A stretch of DNA of 64,000 nt, taken from assembly GCA_045636425.1 (NCBI GenBank), contig JAZTXM010000014.1, positions 62,001-126,000 on the forward strand, written 5' to 3'. Under the pieces are notes generated by a model. That model did no database searches. It was not told the DNA's origin and was given only the letters and a program-made list of their open reading frames with translations. The position numbers and the translations under genes are program-made. Source of the DNA: UMGS1883 sp045636425 (GTDB taxonomy: Bacteria > Bacillota > Clostridia > UMGS1883). Below, piece after piece: positions 48,782 to 58,284 of the stretch (position 1 is its first letter; each line of letters starts with the position of its first letter).

Positions 48782-49831
48782 ATGAGAATGGAATATGCAG
48801 ACGAGCTGGGTGCAGCTCAGAAAATTAAGGTTGTCGGTGTCGGCGGCGGCGGAAACAATGCTGTTAACCGCATGGTTGAAGCAGGAATTAAGGGCGTTGA
48901 ATTTATTGCCGTTAATACAGATAAGCAGGCACTTACAAAGAGCCATGCAAGTCAGAAAATACAAATCGGGGACAAGCTCACCAAGGGTCAGGGCGCAGGC
49001 GGTAAGGCCGAAATCGGAAAGAAAGCCGCTGAAGAAAGCCGTGCGGAAATCGAGCAGGTTCTTAAAGATGCAGATATGGTGTTTGTAACAGCAGGAATGG
49101 GCGGCGGTACAGGTACAGGTGCAGCTCCCGTTGTTGCAGGCATTGCAAAGGAAATGGGTGTACTTACAGTAGCTATCGTTACAAAGCCTTTCGGCTTTGA
49201 GGGAAGACGCCGTATGATTCAGGCGGAAGAGGGCGTTGAACAGCTTCGCGGAAATGTAGATACATTGGTTGTAATCCCCAACGACAGACTTCTTGATATC
49301 AGCAATAATAAGACAAGCCTTCTTGACGCGTTCAAGGACGCTGACGAAGTTCTCCGTCAGGGCGTACAGGGTATTTCCGACCTTATCGTAGGTGCAGGTC
49401 TTATCAATGTTGACTTTGCAGACGTAACAACAGTTATGAAGGATGCAGGTCTTGCTCATATGGGTATCGGTCGTGCAAGCGGCGAAAACCGTGCAGAGGA
49501 AGCTGCAAGAATGGCTATCGAAAGTGCACTTCTCGAAACAACAATCGACGGTGCTACAGGCGTTCTTATTAACGTTATCGGCGGTGCTAACCTTAACCTT
49601 CATGAAACAAATGCAGCCGCAAACCTTATCGGTGACTGTGTAGACGCTGATGCAAATGTTATCTTCGGTGCAGCTATCGATGAAAGCCTTGAAGATGATA
49701 TCATCATCACCGTTATCGCTACAGGTCTTGAGGGAAAGAAAAAGGGTAAAGCAGACGGATTCTTCGGAGCTATGGGTGCTGATTCCGATTTGGAAATCCC
49801 CGGCTTCCTTCAGAAACCCAATTTTGACTAA
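48782..49831 (+). CDS. ftsZ: cell division GTPase FtsZ
   Basis: 349 residues. The tubulin signature GGGTGTG is at 107-113 and GVGGGGNNAVNRM at 19-31; the T7 loop NVDFADV is near 208-214. A short linker leads to the C-terminal peptide EIPGFLQKP, which binds partner proteins. It forms the Z ring. RBS GGAGGAGG. ftsA is not next to it. Codons look highly expressed compared with its neighbours. Confidence 0.97.
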   Translation: MRMEYADELGAAQKIKVVGVGGGGNNAVNRMVEAGIKGVEFIAVNTDKQALTKSHASQKIQIGDKLTKGQGAGGKAEIGKKAAEESRAEIEQVLKDADMVFVTAGMGGGTGTGAAPVVAGIAKEMGVLTVAIVTKPFGFEGRRRMIQAEEGVEQLRGNVDTLVVIPNDRLLDISNNKTSLLDAFKDADEVLRQGVQGISDLIVGAGLINVDFADVTTVMKDAGLAHMGIGRASGENRAEEAARMAIESALLETTIDGATGVLINVIGGANLNLHETNAAANLIGDCVDADANVIFGAAIDESLEDDIIITVIATGLEGKKKGKADGFFGAMGADSDLEIPGFLQKPNFD

Positions 49832-49861
49832 TACTAATAAATAAAAGAGGGAGAGATAACA

Positions 49862-50215
49862 ATGGAATTTTTTGAAACTGTGAAGCAGGTTGCATCTGAT
49901 GTTGCCACAGTATCGGCAAAGCAGAGTAAAAAGCTTTATAATATTGCAAAGCTTAAGCTTGAAATTGTCGAGAAACAAAACGTTGTTAAAAATCTCCATA
50001 AGCAAATTGGAATTGATGCTTACGAGGCATATTCTAAAGATTCAGATGTTGTAGAAGCAATTTACGGAAAGCTTCAGCAAATCAGTGAAGCGGAAGCCGA
50101 AATTGAAGAGCTTAAGCATAAAATTGCAATGGTTAAAGCGGAAAATGAAGATTTGGAGTATGTATCAGTTGACGATTATGAATACGAAGAATCGGATGAA
50201 GACGATTTAGATTAA
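49862..50215 (+). CDS. small coiled-coil protein downstream of ftsZ, unknown function
   Basis: 117 residues, no family recognised. Residues about 25-98 are predicted as helical coiled coil with heptad-like spacing, ending in a strongly acidic tail (VDDYEYEESDEDDLD). No signal peptide, membrane helix or Cys. It begins 30 nt after ftsZ with GAGGGAGAG as ribosome site and no promoter or terminator between, so it is co-transcribed with ftsZ. A role in Z-ring assembly is only an inference from position. Confidence 0.8.
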   Translation: MEFFETVKQVASDVATVSAKQSKKLYNIAKLKLEIVEKQNVVKNLHKQIGIDAYEAYSKDSDVVEAIYGKLQQISEAEAEIEELKHKIAMVKAENEDLEYVSVDDYEYEESDEDDLD

Positions 50216-50260
50216 ACGAAAAAAATAAGACACTCTGATGAGTGTCTTATTTTTTCGTTT
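50214..50260. terminator. bidirectional terminator between ftsZ unit and tex
   Basis: A nearly perfect 20-bp stem with A and T runs on both sides (AAGACACTC/GAGTGTCTT core, loop TGAT). Confidence 0.85.
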
Positions 50261-52403
50261 AAAACTTCATGGTAAGTGAAATCCTTTTTTTCTCTTTGTC
50301 AACGTCAAGAATTTTCACCTTTACAATATCGCCTACGCTTAAAACATCCGTGGGGTGCTTAATAAATTTATTTGAAATCTGCGATATGTGGACAAGTCCG
50401 TCCTGATGCACGCCGATGTCAACAAATGCACCAAAGTCAATTACATTTCGTACAGTCCCCTCCAAAATCATGCCGACTGTAAGCTCATCAAGGGACATGC
50501 AGCCACTGCGAAGAAGCGGCTTGGGAAGCTCGTCACGCATATCTCTGCCGGGCTTTGCAAGAGTATCGCAAATGTCACGCAGAGTAAACATACCTATATC
50601 AAACTGCGTGCATATTTCCTCTGCAATTTCCTTTGTCACACGGCTTAAAATATCGGGGAAGCTGCTTTTTGCAATTTCCTCTTTGCCATATCCGCATTTT
50701 TCAATAAGTGCTTTTGCCGCATCATAGCTTTCGGGGTGTACCGAGGTGTTATCCAAAAATTCCTTTCCGCCGGGAATACGCATGAAGCCGGCACACTGAA
50801 TAAACGCTTTTTCTCCAAGCTTGCTTACTTTGAGAAGCTCGCGTCTTTTTGTGAAAGAACCGTTTTCCTCTCTGTATGCCACGATGTTTTTCGCCACAGC
50901 AGAGGAAATGCCCGAAATATATCCGAGTAGCGATGCCGATGCCGTATTAAGGTCAACGCCTACGCTGTTCACGCAGTCCTCAACGACTCCGCCCAAAGCT
51001 CCGGAAAGCTTTTTCTGATTGCAGTCGTGCTGATACTGCCCTACGCCGATTGAACGGGGGTCTATTTTAACAAGCTCTGCCAATGGGTCCTGAAGCCTTC
51101 TTGCAATTGAAACGGCACTGCGTAAAGATACATCATAGTCGGGAAATTCCTTCGCCCCAAGCTCACTGGCACTGTACACAGAAGCACCTGCCTCCGATAC
51201 GACCATATATTTAACATCTCTTTCAAGCTCTCCGATAAGGGAGGCGATAAACTTTTCGCTTTCTCCCGTAGCCGTACCGTTACCGATTGAAACAAGGGTT
51301 ACGTTATGTTTTTCTATCATACCGCGAACTTGCTTTTTTGCTTTTTCTATGTCGTGATGCTCAAGGGTGAAGTAGCCGACGCCTGTTTCCAGTACCTTGC
51401 CCGTGGAATCAACTACAGCCAATTTACAGCCTGTTCTGTAACCGGGGTCAACACCTAACACAATATGTCCTTTAACGGGCGGTGTCATAAGAAGATTTTT
51501 CAGATTTACGCTGAAAAGTGAAATCGCCCCGTTTTGCGCACGCTCCGTAAGGTCAGTACGGATTTCATTTTCAATAGAGGGTGCAATAAGTCTTTTGTAG
51601 CTGTCAATTGCCGCCTCTTTTACAAGGTCAGCGAGAGGTGAGGATTCGTTTGTGATTACTTCCTTAAACAGAAAATTTGTGATTATATCAGCATCAAGCT
51701 CAATTTTGATGCTGAGAACATCCTCTTTTTCTCCGCGGTCCATTGCCAGAATTCTGTGGTCGGCAACAGCCTTTACAGGCTCGGAAAATTCGTAATACAT
51801 CTGATATACGCTGTTTTCGCCCTTGCCCTGCTTGCTGCAAATTACGCCGTTCATATAGGTAAGGCGGCGTATGCTTTTGCGGTAGTCTGCATTGTCCGAG
51901 ATGTCCTCGGCAATAATATCCTTTGCACCGGAGATTGCATCTTCTGCAGATAAAACGCCCTTTTCCTCGTCAATGTACTTTGCGGCTTCCTCGTTAATAT
52001 CACCGCCAAATGTCTGCTCCATAATTAAAGACGCCAATGGAGCAAGCCCTTTTTCACGTGCCACGCTTGCGCGTGTTTTTCTTTTGGGACGGTACGGGCG
52101 GTAAATATCCTCAAGCTCGGTAAGTGTTTTTGCATTATTAACCGCCGCGGTGATTTCATCGGTAAGCTTACCCTGCTCGTCAATAAGCCTTATTATTTCG
52201 CCCTTTCTTTCCTCGATTGCACGAAGTGCCGCCAACCTGTCGGAAATCGAGCGGATAAGCTGGTCGTCCATGTTCCCTGTAAGCTCCTTGCGGTATCGGG
52301 CAATAAAGGGAATGGTGTTTCCTTCATCCAGGAGATTTATTACGTTTTGTGTTTTTGTTTCATCTGTTTTAAACTCGTTGCATAACTGTTTTAATATATC
52401 CAT
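50259..52403 (-). CDS. tex: Tex family RNA-binding transcription accessory protein
   Basis: 714 residues, the full Tex length. An N-terminal helical HTH-like region, the YqgF/RuvC-like domain (about 320-450, GVDPGYRTGCKLAVVD), a double helix-hairpin-helix (about 485-560) and a C-terminal S1 domain (about 638-712, VGMILEGTVRNVIDFGAFVDIG). Tex binds RNA and associates with RNA polymerase or ribosomes. Last gene of a six-gene minus-strand unit beginning with holA. Confidence 0.94.
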   Translation of the reverse strand: MDILKQLCNEFKTDETKTQNVINLLDEGNTIPFIARYRKELTGNMDDQLIRSISDRLAALRAIEERKGEIIRLIDEQGKLTDEITAAVNNAKTLTELEDIYRPYRPKRKTRASVAREKGLAPLASLIMEQTFGGDINEEAAKYIDEEKGVLSAEDAISGAKDIIAEDISDNADYRKSIRRLTYMNGVICSKQGKGENSVYQMYYEFSEPVKAVADHRILAMDRGEKEDVLSIKIELDADIITNFLFKEVITNESSPLADLVKEAAIDSYKRLIAPSIENEIRTDLTERAQNGAISLFSVNLKNLLMTPPVKGHIVLGVDPGYRTGCKLAVVDSTGKVLETGVGYFTLEHHDIEKAKKQVRGMIEKHNVTLVSIGNGTATGESEKFIASLIGELERDVKYMVVSEAGASVYSASELGAKEFPDYDVSLRSAVSIARRLQDPLAELVKIDPRSIGVGQYQHDCNQKKLSGALGGVVEDCVNSVGVDLNTASASLLGYISGISSAVAKNIVAYREENGSFTKRRELLKVSKLGEKAFIQCAGFMRIPGGKEFLDNTSVHPESYDAAKALIEKCGYGKEEIAKSSFPDILSRVTKEIAEEICTQFDIGMFTLRDICDTLAKPGRDMRDELPKPLLRSGCMSLDELTVGMILEGTVRNVIDFGAFVDIGVHQDGLVHISQISNKFIKHPTDVLSVGDIVKVKILDVDKEKKRISLTMKF

Positions 52404-52414
52404 TGTTTATTACC

Positions 52415-52990
52415 TCACATTGAGAAAATTGCACCAACCGCGCCTGCTATTATAATATAGAAAATGGGATGAAGCTTTATTTTATTTGTGCATATTAAAA
52501 GCACCGTGAAAAGAATAGCCGCTTTAATATCAAGCATTTTTAAAAGAGAATTTCCTCCCTTTGTAAATATACCGCTTTTGATCATAGCTACTGCCGCGGT
52601 GGCAATCATTCCCGTTACCGCAGGGCGTATGGCATAAAAACTGCGGGACACAAATTTATTTTCCTTAAATGCCGTAAGTATTCTTGCAACAATCAAAATA
52701 ATAATAACGGAGGGTAAAATCAAGGCAAGTGTAGCAATAAACCCTCCTAAAATTGCTCCGAGAGTGCCGAATTTATCATAGCCTACGGTGTAGCCCACAT
52801 AGGTTGCCATATTTACGCCAATGGGGCCGGGTGTGGATTCTCCCACGGCAATCATATTGCCCAAGGTTTCGCGGGTGAACCAACCCCATTTTTCCGACAT
52901 TGCAGTAAGGAAAGGAATAGTGGCAAGTCCTCCTCCTATTGAAAAAAGACCTGTCTTAAAAAATTCTATAAAAAGATAAAGGTAAATCAT
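52415..52990 (-). CDS. chromate transporter family protein, subunit B
   Basis: 191 residues, one CHR domain with about six membrane helices. Signature FSIGGGLATIPFL (about 17-29) and the GESTPGPIGVNMATYVG segment (about 48-64). The gene overlaps the upstream CHR gene by 4 bp. Paired short-chain CHR proteins act as heterodimers and can export chromate, but the true substrate in anaerobes is unknown. Confidence 0.9.
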   Translation of the reverse strand: MIYLYLFIEFFKTGLFSIGGGLATIPFLTAMSEKWGWFTRETLGNMIAVGESTPGPIGVNMATYVGYTVGYDKFGTLGAILGGFIATLALILPSVIIILIVARILTAFKENKFVSRSFYAIRPAVTGMIATAAVAMIKSGIFTKGGNSLLKMLDIKAAILFTVLLICTNKIKLHPIFYIIIAGAVGAIFSM

Positions 52991-53541
52991 TTGTCGCGTC
53001 CTCCTTTACCCATAGTAGCCAGCCCTATAAGTGCCGCCGCCAGCACTACAAATACGGGGGACAGCCCCGGAAAAATTAATGATATTGCAAAGGAGGATAC
53101 GGCAAGAAATACGCAAAGATAGTCTTTTATTGCTTTTTTGCCCATTGTAATAACAGCATTAACTATAAGCACTGCAACCACCACTCGTATTCCGCCGAAG
53201 ATGTGCTGCACTATTTCATACTCCATAAAATTCTGAAGCACGGAGGCAATAACCGTTATTATAAAAAGCGAGGGGAGAACAACCCCAAAGGTTGCCGCAA
53301 TAGCCCCTAAAACGCCCTTTTGCTTATAACCCACAAAGGTTGCCGTGTTTACGGCAATAACGCCGGGGGTGCATTGTGCAACTGCATAGTAATCAAGCAC
53401 TTCCTCATCGCTTGCCCATTTTTTATTGTCCACCACTTCTTTCTGAATCAGGGACAGCATGGCATAGCCGCCGCCAAAGGTGAAAGCGCCGATTCTGAAA
53501 AAAGCAGAAAATAATTGCCATAAAACCTTCAATTTCGTCAC
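52987..53541 (-). CDS. chromate transporter family protein, subunit A
   Basis: 184 residues, single CHR domain. Signature FTFGGGYAMLSLI (about 21-33) and AQCTPGVIAVNTATFVG (about 52-68). It forms a pair with the overlapping downstream gene. It starts 2 nt after rqcP; AGGAGTG precedes the ATG. Confidence 0.9.
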   Translation of the reverse strand: MTKLKVLWQLFSAFFRIGAFTFGGGYAMLSLIQKEVVDNKKWASDEEVLDYYAVAQCTPGVIAVNTATFVGYKQKGVLGAIAATFGVVLPSLFIITVIASVLQNFMEYEIVQHIFGGIRVVVAVLIVNAVITMGKKAIKDYLCVFLAVSSFAISLIFPGLSPVFVVLAAALIGLATMGKGGRDK

Positions 53542-53543
53542 TC

Positions 53544-53792
53544 CTAATTATTTTCAAGTACCGTATAGAGAGAGGCAGCATCATTTTTTAAGGTATGCTC
53601 CTTTATGTCCTCGATGCGAACCTTAATAAGCCTTTCGCCAAAACGAATTTCCACAATATCGCCGCATTTTATTTCGGCACTTGCTTTGCATACCTTGCCG
53701 TTAATGCTCACTCGTCCTGCATCACAAGCTTCGTTTGCAACGGTGCGGCGTTTTATAATTCTGGAAACCTTTAAAAATTTATCTATTCTCAT
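53544..53792 (-). CDS. rqcP: S4-domain RNA-binding protein RqcP (YabO-like)
   Basis: 82 residues consisting of an S4 domain: RIDKFLKVSRIIKRRT (2-17) and VSINGKVCKASAEIKCGDIVEI (in part about 29-50). RqcP binds stalled 50S subunits with RqcH in alanine-tail quality control. In B. subtilis it lies in the yabN-divIC area; here it follows an aminopeptidase. Confidence 0.9.
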   Translation of the reverse strand: MRIDKFLKVSRIIKRRTVANEACDAGRVSINGKVCKASAEIKCGDIVEIRFGERLIKVRIEDIKEHTLKNDAASLYTVLENN

Positions 53793-53801
53793 AAGTTAAC
53801 C

Positions 53802-55169
53802 TCATTCATTAAAGAATACATGAAAAGCTCTGTATGCCATATATACGTCAAGCTTTGCCACAACCTCAAAGGGTGCGTGCATGCTAAGCACAGGCACTCC
53901 GCAGTCAACCGTTTCCACACCTAAGTTTGCAACGTACTGTGCGATTGTACCGCCGCCGCCTGCATCCACCTTTCCAAGCTCTGCCACGTGCCACAAAATA
54001 TCGTTGTTGTTGAAAAGAGTACGCACCTTGCTCATAAGCTCGGCAGAGGCATCGCTTGAGCCGCTTTTCCCGCGAGCACCCGTGTATTTGGAAATTGCAA
54101 TGCCGTAATTTATTTTAGCACTGTTACGCTTTTCATAGGGAGCGGGGAAATTGGGGTCGAATGCGGCGTTAACGTCAGCACTCAGGCAGTAGCTTCTGTC
54201 AAGCGTGCGAAGAAGGTTAAGCTCTGTCGCACCCTCGCCTTTTTTGTCCAGCATTTCAAGAAGCACGAGCTTCATAAAATCGCTCTTTGCACCTGTGTTT
54301 CCCATGCTTCCCACTTCTTCTTTATCGGTAAGAATACAAACAGCCGTCTTATCACACGCCTCGGTAGTAAGAATTGCCATAAGGGAGGGATATGCACAAA
54401 CTCTGTCGTCGTGACCGTAAGAGCCGATAAGGCTTCGGTCAAAACCTACATCCTTTGCATTTGCGGCAGGAACTATCTGAAGCTCTGCACTGAGGAAGTC
54501 CTCCTCGCATATGCCATATTTTTCGTTAAGCAGGGAAAGAATATTTGCCTTCACGCCGTCCTTTTCCTCGTCCCTCAGGGGGATTGAACCGATAAGGAGA
54601 TTAAGCTGTTCGCCCTCAATGACTGTAGAGGGAGTCTTTTTCATCTGCTCCTGTGCTAAATGGGGAAGAAGGTCTGTAATAACAAAGGTAACGTCATCGT
54701 TTTCATCTCCGATGCGTACATTCACGGCTTCACCGTCTTTTTTTATCACTACGCCGTGAAGAGCAAGCGGAATTGTGCCCCACTGGTATTTCTTTATTCC
54801 ACCATAGTAATGGGTCTTAAAATACGCCATTTCCCCATCTTCGTACAAGGGGTTAGGCTTAAGGTCAAGACGGGGTGCATCAATGTGTGCCCCCACGATG
54901 TTTACGCCCGATGTAATGAGCTCGCTTCCGATTACTGCTAAAACTACAGAGCGAAGCTTATTTACAGCGTAAATTTTGTCGCCCTCTTTAAGGGTTTCAA
55001 AGCTATCGAGGGGCTTAAATCCGCAGTCCTCCGCAAAGCGAATTGCCTCCCGGACGGATTCTCTTTCCGTCTTGCATTTTGTGAGAAAGTCCTTATATCC
55101 CTCGGAAAAATTAAAAACCAAATCCTTGTCAATATCGGTTGACCAACCGTTTTTAAGCTCGTATTTCAT
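53802..55169 (-). CDS. apeB: M18 family aspartyl aminopeptidase
   Basis: About 455 residues. Metal ligands typical of M18: GAHIDAPRLDLKP near 80-92, a DKEEVGS motif near 283-289 and the C-terminal SMHAPFEV near 425. It removes N-terminal acidic residues from peptides in the cytosol as a large oligomer. ATG 55169 follows AAAGGA by 9 nt; an in-frame start 18 codons earlier has no site. Second gene of the holA unit. Confidence 0.93.
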   Translation of the reverse strand: MKYELKNGWSTDIDKDLVFNFSEGYKDFLTKCKTERESVREAIRFAEDCGFKPLDSFETLKEGDKIYAVNKLRSVVLAVIGSELITSGVNIVGAHIDAPRLDLKPNPLYEDGEMAYFKTHYYGGIKKYQWGTIPLALHGVVIKKDGEAVNVRIGDENDDVTFVITDLLPHLAQEQMKKTPSTVIEGEQLNLLIGSIPLRDEEKDGVKANILSLLNEKYGICEEDFLSAELQIVPAANAKDVGFDRSLIGSYGHDDRVCAYPSLMAILTTEACDKTAVCILTDKEEVGSMGNTGAKSDFMKLVLLEMLDKKGEGATELNLLRTLDRSYCLSADVNAAFDPNFPAPYEKRNSAKINYGIAISKYTGARGKSGSSDASAELMSKVRTLFNNNDILWHVAELGKVDAGGGGTIAQYVANLGVETVDCGVPVLSMHAPFEVVAKLDVYMAYRAFHVFFNE

Positions 55170-55188
55170 ATTAAAAATCCTTTCCGTC

Positions 55189-56190
55189 TTAATAATACTT
55201 GTATTCTGCAATAATTGTCTCAAGTGCCGCCCAGCCGCCTAAAAGCCCCTGCTTGATTTTCCTGTCACATTCACAGCAGAGCGAAACCAATGTCTGTATA
55301 TTTTCGAGCTTGATTTTCTCTGCCTTGCGTGTGCATTTTTCCACCGAATAGCCGCCTCCCAATGTGGCGGCCACCTTGCTGTGGGGCATGCCACCCAGTA
55401 GGTGGAGCTTTGCGTGGTATATGGTTATCAGCTGATTTGAAAGAAGCGACAAGATTGACACAGGCTCCTGTTTTAAGGACCGCAGGGTATAAAGCAGGTT
55501 AAAGCAGATTTCACGCCTGCCGTCAAATATTGCATCTATCAGCCCGAAAACATTTTCCGTCACAGGCTTTACAATCACACTGTCAATATCTTCTTTGGTA
55601 ATTTGAGGGGCTTTTGAAAAGGAGAGTATTTTCTCAAGCTCAATTTTTATTGACTGCATGCTTCGGTCAAGGGAATTTATCAGGTAAGAAGCATTTTTAA
55701 CATCAATGGTTTTCCCGCTCGCGGCGGCGATTTTTGCCACCCAGCTTCTAAGATTTGCCTCTGTTCGCAGCGGAAATTCAACAACCACCGCACCGCCTTT
55801 TTCGGCAGCTTTACGTACGGGACCTGCCTTTTTCCCTTTTTCGGGGGAGTTTTCCCATATAATCACACAGTTAAAATCAGCCACGTTCTGGAAAAGCTTT
55901 TCCCATTGAGCACGGTTTTTGATATTGCCCGAAAAAAGCCCGCATTTTCTGAAAACAACAAGCTTCCTTTCGCTCATAACGGGAAGCGTTTCCATAAAAT
56001 CCCCTGCCTCGGAAACGGGCGGAAGCTCGGTAAAGCTCTTAAAATTCATCATTTCCGACCATTCTTCAACAAGTGCTTTTTTAATCTCACCTATGCAGAA
56101 TTCAATCAGATATTCCTCCGCCCCTTCAAAAATATAAAGGGGTGCAAATTTCCTCTCTTTAATTGTACTGCGAAGCTCCTCGTAATACAT
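55189..56190 (-). CDS. holA: DNA polymerase III subunit delta
   Basis: 333 residues with the three-domain clamp-loader layout: an AAA+-like fold without Walker motifs (1-200) and a C-terminal helical collar (about 205-333). PLYIFEGAEEYLIE (about 17-30) is the usual start of HolA. It opens the beta clamp together with DnaX, encoded at 24424. Leader gene of the minus-strand unit. Confidence 0.92.
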   Translation of the reverse strand: MYYEELRSTIKERKFAPLYIFEGAEEYLIEFCIGEIKKALVEEWSEMMNFKSFTELPPVSEAGDFMETLPVMSERKLVVFRKCGLFSGNIKNRAQWEKLFQNVADFNCVIIWENSPEKGKKAGPVRKAAEKGGAVVVEFPLRTEANLRSWVAKIAAASGKTIDVKNASYLINSLDRSMQSIKIELEKILSFSKAPQITKEDIDSVIVKPVTENVFGLIDAIFDGRREICFNLLYTLRSLKQEPVSILSLLSNQLITIYHAKLHLLGGMPHSKVAATLGGGYSVEKCTRKAEKIKLENIQTLVSLCCECDRKIKQGLLGGWAALETIIAEYKYY

Positions 56191-56229
56191 AAATATCTAT
56201 CCTCTATAAAACATAAAAATACATAATAT

Positions 56230-56258
56230 ATTTTACCATATTTTTGGAAGAAGTTCAA
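56230..56258 (-). promoter_or_regulatory. holA-operon promoter
   Basis: Minus-strand TTGAAC (56253-56258), 17 bp, TAAAAT (56230-56235). Confidence 0.7.
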
Positions 56259-56305
56259 TAAAAAATATATTTTTATAGAGCTTTTGCAAACTTTTTTCGA
56301 AATGG

Positions 56306-56334
56306 TTGATTTTTTCCACTTTCAGCTATATACT
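56306..56334 (+). promoter_or_regulatory. cdd-pdp promoter
   Basis: TTGATT (56306-56311), 17 bp, TATACT (56329-56334). Confidence 0.65.
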
Positions 56335-56357
56335 TTAAATAGAGAGGGAGAGGTAAA

Positions 56358-56753
56358 ATGAGGAAAGAAGAACTTATAGGAAACGCTATGGCGGCAATGA
56401 AAAATGCATATGCACCCTATTCAAAATTTACCGTGGGTGCTGCACTTTTAGGAGCAAGCGGAAAAGTGTACTTCGGCTGTAACGTGGAAAACGCCTCCTT
56501 TGGTGCAACAAGCTGTGCGGAAAGAACTGCATTTACGAGTGCGGTAGCTCATGGCGAAAAAGAATTTTGCTCAATTGCCATAGTAGGAGGAAAAGGCGGC
56601 AGAGTAGAAAAGTATTGCCCACCCTGCGGGATTTGCAGACAGATAATGAGCGAGTTTTGCAAAAAGGATTTTAAGATTTATCTTTATAACGGGGTTGAAA
56701 TCAAAACCTGTACCTTAGAGAAATTACTGCCCGAATCCTTTGACTTGAGGTGA
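56358..56753 (+). CDS. cdd: cytidine deaminase
   Basis: 131 residues, tetrameric-type. The zinc site is complete: CNVENASFGATSCAERTA with Cys and catalytic Glu near 53-56, and PPCGICRQ near 88-95. It deaminates cytidine and deoxycytidine. RBS AGGGAGAGG. The phosphorylase gene follows 6 nt later, so both salvage pyrimidine nucleosides. Confidence 0.96.
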   Translation: MRKEELIGNAMAAMKNAYAPYSKFTVGAALLGASGKVYFGCNVENASFGATSCAERTAFTSAVAHGEKEFCSIAIVGGKGGRVEKYCPPCGICRQIMSEFCKKDFKIYLYNGVEIKTCTLEKLLPESFDLR

Positions 56754-56759
56754 ACGGAT

Positions 56760-58055
56760 ATGTATAACATCATAAGAAAAAAACGCGACGGTAAGGAATT
56801 GTCACGTGAAGAAATACAAAAATTTATAACGGGATATACAAACGGAGAAATTCCCGACTATCAGGCATCGGCACTCCTTATGGCAATTTGCTTTGTCGGC
56901 ATGACGGAAAGGGAAACTGCCGATTTAACCATGGCAATGGCACAGAGCGGAGACAGCATAGATTTGTCAATGCTGGGAGAACTTTCTTCCGATAAGCACA
57001 GTAGCGGCGGAGTGGGGGATAAGACAACTCTGATTGCAATACCCATTGCGGCGGTGCTGGGGTGCAAAATAGCGAAAATGAGCGGCAGAGGACTTGGACA
57101 CACAGGCGGAACAATAGATAAGCTTGAATCCATAGAGGGCTACTTAACGGAGCTTTCACCCGAAAAGTTTATAGAGCAGACTCAAAAAACAGGGATAGCG
57201 CTTACGGCTCAAAGCGGAAATTTGGCCCCTGCCGATAAGAAAATATATGCCCTTCGTGATGTTACCGCCACGGTGGACAGCATACCGCTTATTGCTTCCA
57301 GTATAATGAGCAAAAAGCTTGCTTCGGGGGCAAAGAACATCGTTTTAGATGTGAAAGTGGGGAGCGGTGCTTTCATGAAGGATATAGAAAGTGCACGTTC
57401 TTTGGCACAATGCATGGTATCAATCGGTAAAAACTCAGGCAGAAACGTCCGTGCCGTTCTTTCAAATATGGATGTGCCTTTGGGAAACTGTATTGGGAAC
57501 AGCTTGGAAGTGATTGAGTCGGTGAACGTGCTGAAAGGAAAAGGCGATAAAAATCTTTTGGATATAAGCTGTATTTTAGCGGCACACATGGCATCAATGG
57601 CACTTAAAAAACCTTATGAGAAAATGCTTGAGGAAGCTTATACAGCAGTGGTCAGCGGTGCTGCCTATGAAAAATTCCTTGCCTGGATAAAGGAGCAGGG
57701 AGGAAATACAGAATATATTGAAAACACGGACCTTTTTGAAAAAGCTTCCTTAGAGTTAGAAGTGAAAAGCGAAAAAACAGGCTACATATCCTCCTTGAAC
57801 GCACAGGCAATCGGAAATATTTGCGTGGAAGCAGGCGGTGGACGAAAGGAAAAAGAGGACAAAATTGATTACTCGGCAGGGATTATTTTGCTAAGACAAA
57901 GATGCGATTGGGTAGAAAAAGGCGAGGTCATTGCAAAGATTTATACCAATAAGGAAAACGTAGCGAAAAAATTGCAGAGCGATTTCCTGTCTGCTGTAGA
58001 AATTTCAGGTGAATGTCCCAAGAAACAACCGCTTGTATATGAAGTGGTGGAGTGA
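56760..58055 (+). CDS. pdp: pyrimidine-nucleoside phosphorylase
   Basis: 431 residues. The phosphate and nucleoside site KHSSGGVGDKTTL (about 80-92) and MSGRGLGHTGGTIDKLE (about 108-124) are present; the C-terminal PYNP domain starts near 345. It splits uridine and thymidine with phosphate. Works after cdd in the same transcript. Confidence 0.95.
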   Translation: MYNIIRKKRDGKELSREEIQKFITGYTNGEIPDYQASALLMAICFVGMTERETADLTMAMAQSGDSIDLSMLGELSSDKHSSGGVGDKTTLIAIPIAAVLGCKIAKMSGRGLGHTGGTIDKLESIEGYLTELSPEKFIEQTQKTGIALTAQSGNLAPADKKIYALRDVTATVDSIPLIASSIMSKKLASGAKNIVLDVKVGSGAFMKDIESARSLAQCMVSIGKNSGRNVRAVLSNMDVPLGNCIGNSLEVIESVNVLKGKGDKNLLDISCILAAHMASMALKKPYEKMLEEAYTAVVSGAAYEKFLAWIKEQGGNTEYIENTDLFEKASLELEVKSEKTGYISSLNAQAIGNICVEAGGGRKEKEDKIDYSAGIILLRQRCDWVEKGEVIAKIYTNKENVAKKLQSDFLSAVEISGECPKKQPLVYEVVE

Positions 58056-58085
58056 CAAAATTTTGTTTTCGTTATGAAAAAAGAC

Positions 58086-58114
58086 TTGCAATCCTCACTG
58101 CCAAGTGGTATACT
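58086..58114 (+). promoter_or_regulatory. thiamin operon promoter
   Basis: TTGCAA (58086-58091), 17 bp, TATACT (58109-58114). Confidence 0.7.
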
Positions 58115-58130
58115 GTAAAAAACAAATAAA

Positions 58131-58218
58131 GAACGGGAGCTTGTATGACAGGCTGAGAGGAAGGTATGACCTTCGACCGAGAACCTGATTTGGATAATGC
58201 CAACGTAGGGATGCCGAA
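58131..58218 (+). promoter_or_regulatory. TPP riboswitch (THI element)
   Basis: Conserved TPP-binding core: CTGAGAGG (58153-58160), GACCGAGAACCTGATTTGGATAATGCC and CGTAGGGA, in the right order and spacing. It precedes a terminator and the thi genes, so thiamin diphosphate should switch off transcription. Confidence 0.95.
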
Positions 58219-58249
58219 GCTAAGGCTTCAGGAATAACAATGGATTATT

Positions 58250-58281
58250 GGAAGTTACCAAGTCAGGTAGCTTCCTTTTTT
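58250..58281 (+). terminator. riboswitch-controlled terminator
   Basis: Stem GGAAGTTACC/GGTAGCTTCC with loop AAGTCA and six T residues, 30 nt after the TPP aptamer. Confidence 0.9.
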
Positions 58282-58284
58282 ATT

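Noticed and set aside
48731..50005. 424-codon frame antisense to ftsZ
   Set aside because: It is Cys-rich low-grade sequence, fully covered by ftsZ with strong codon bias, and has no family likeness. The length comes from the biased third positions of ftsZ.
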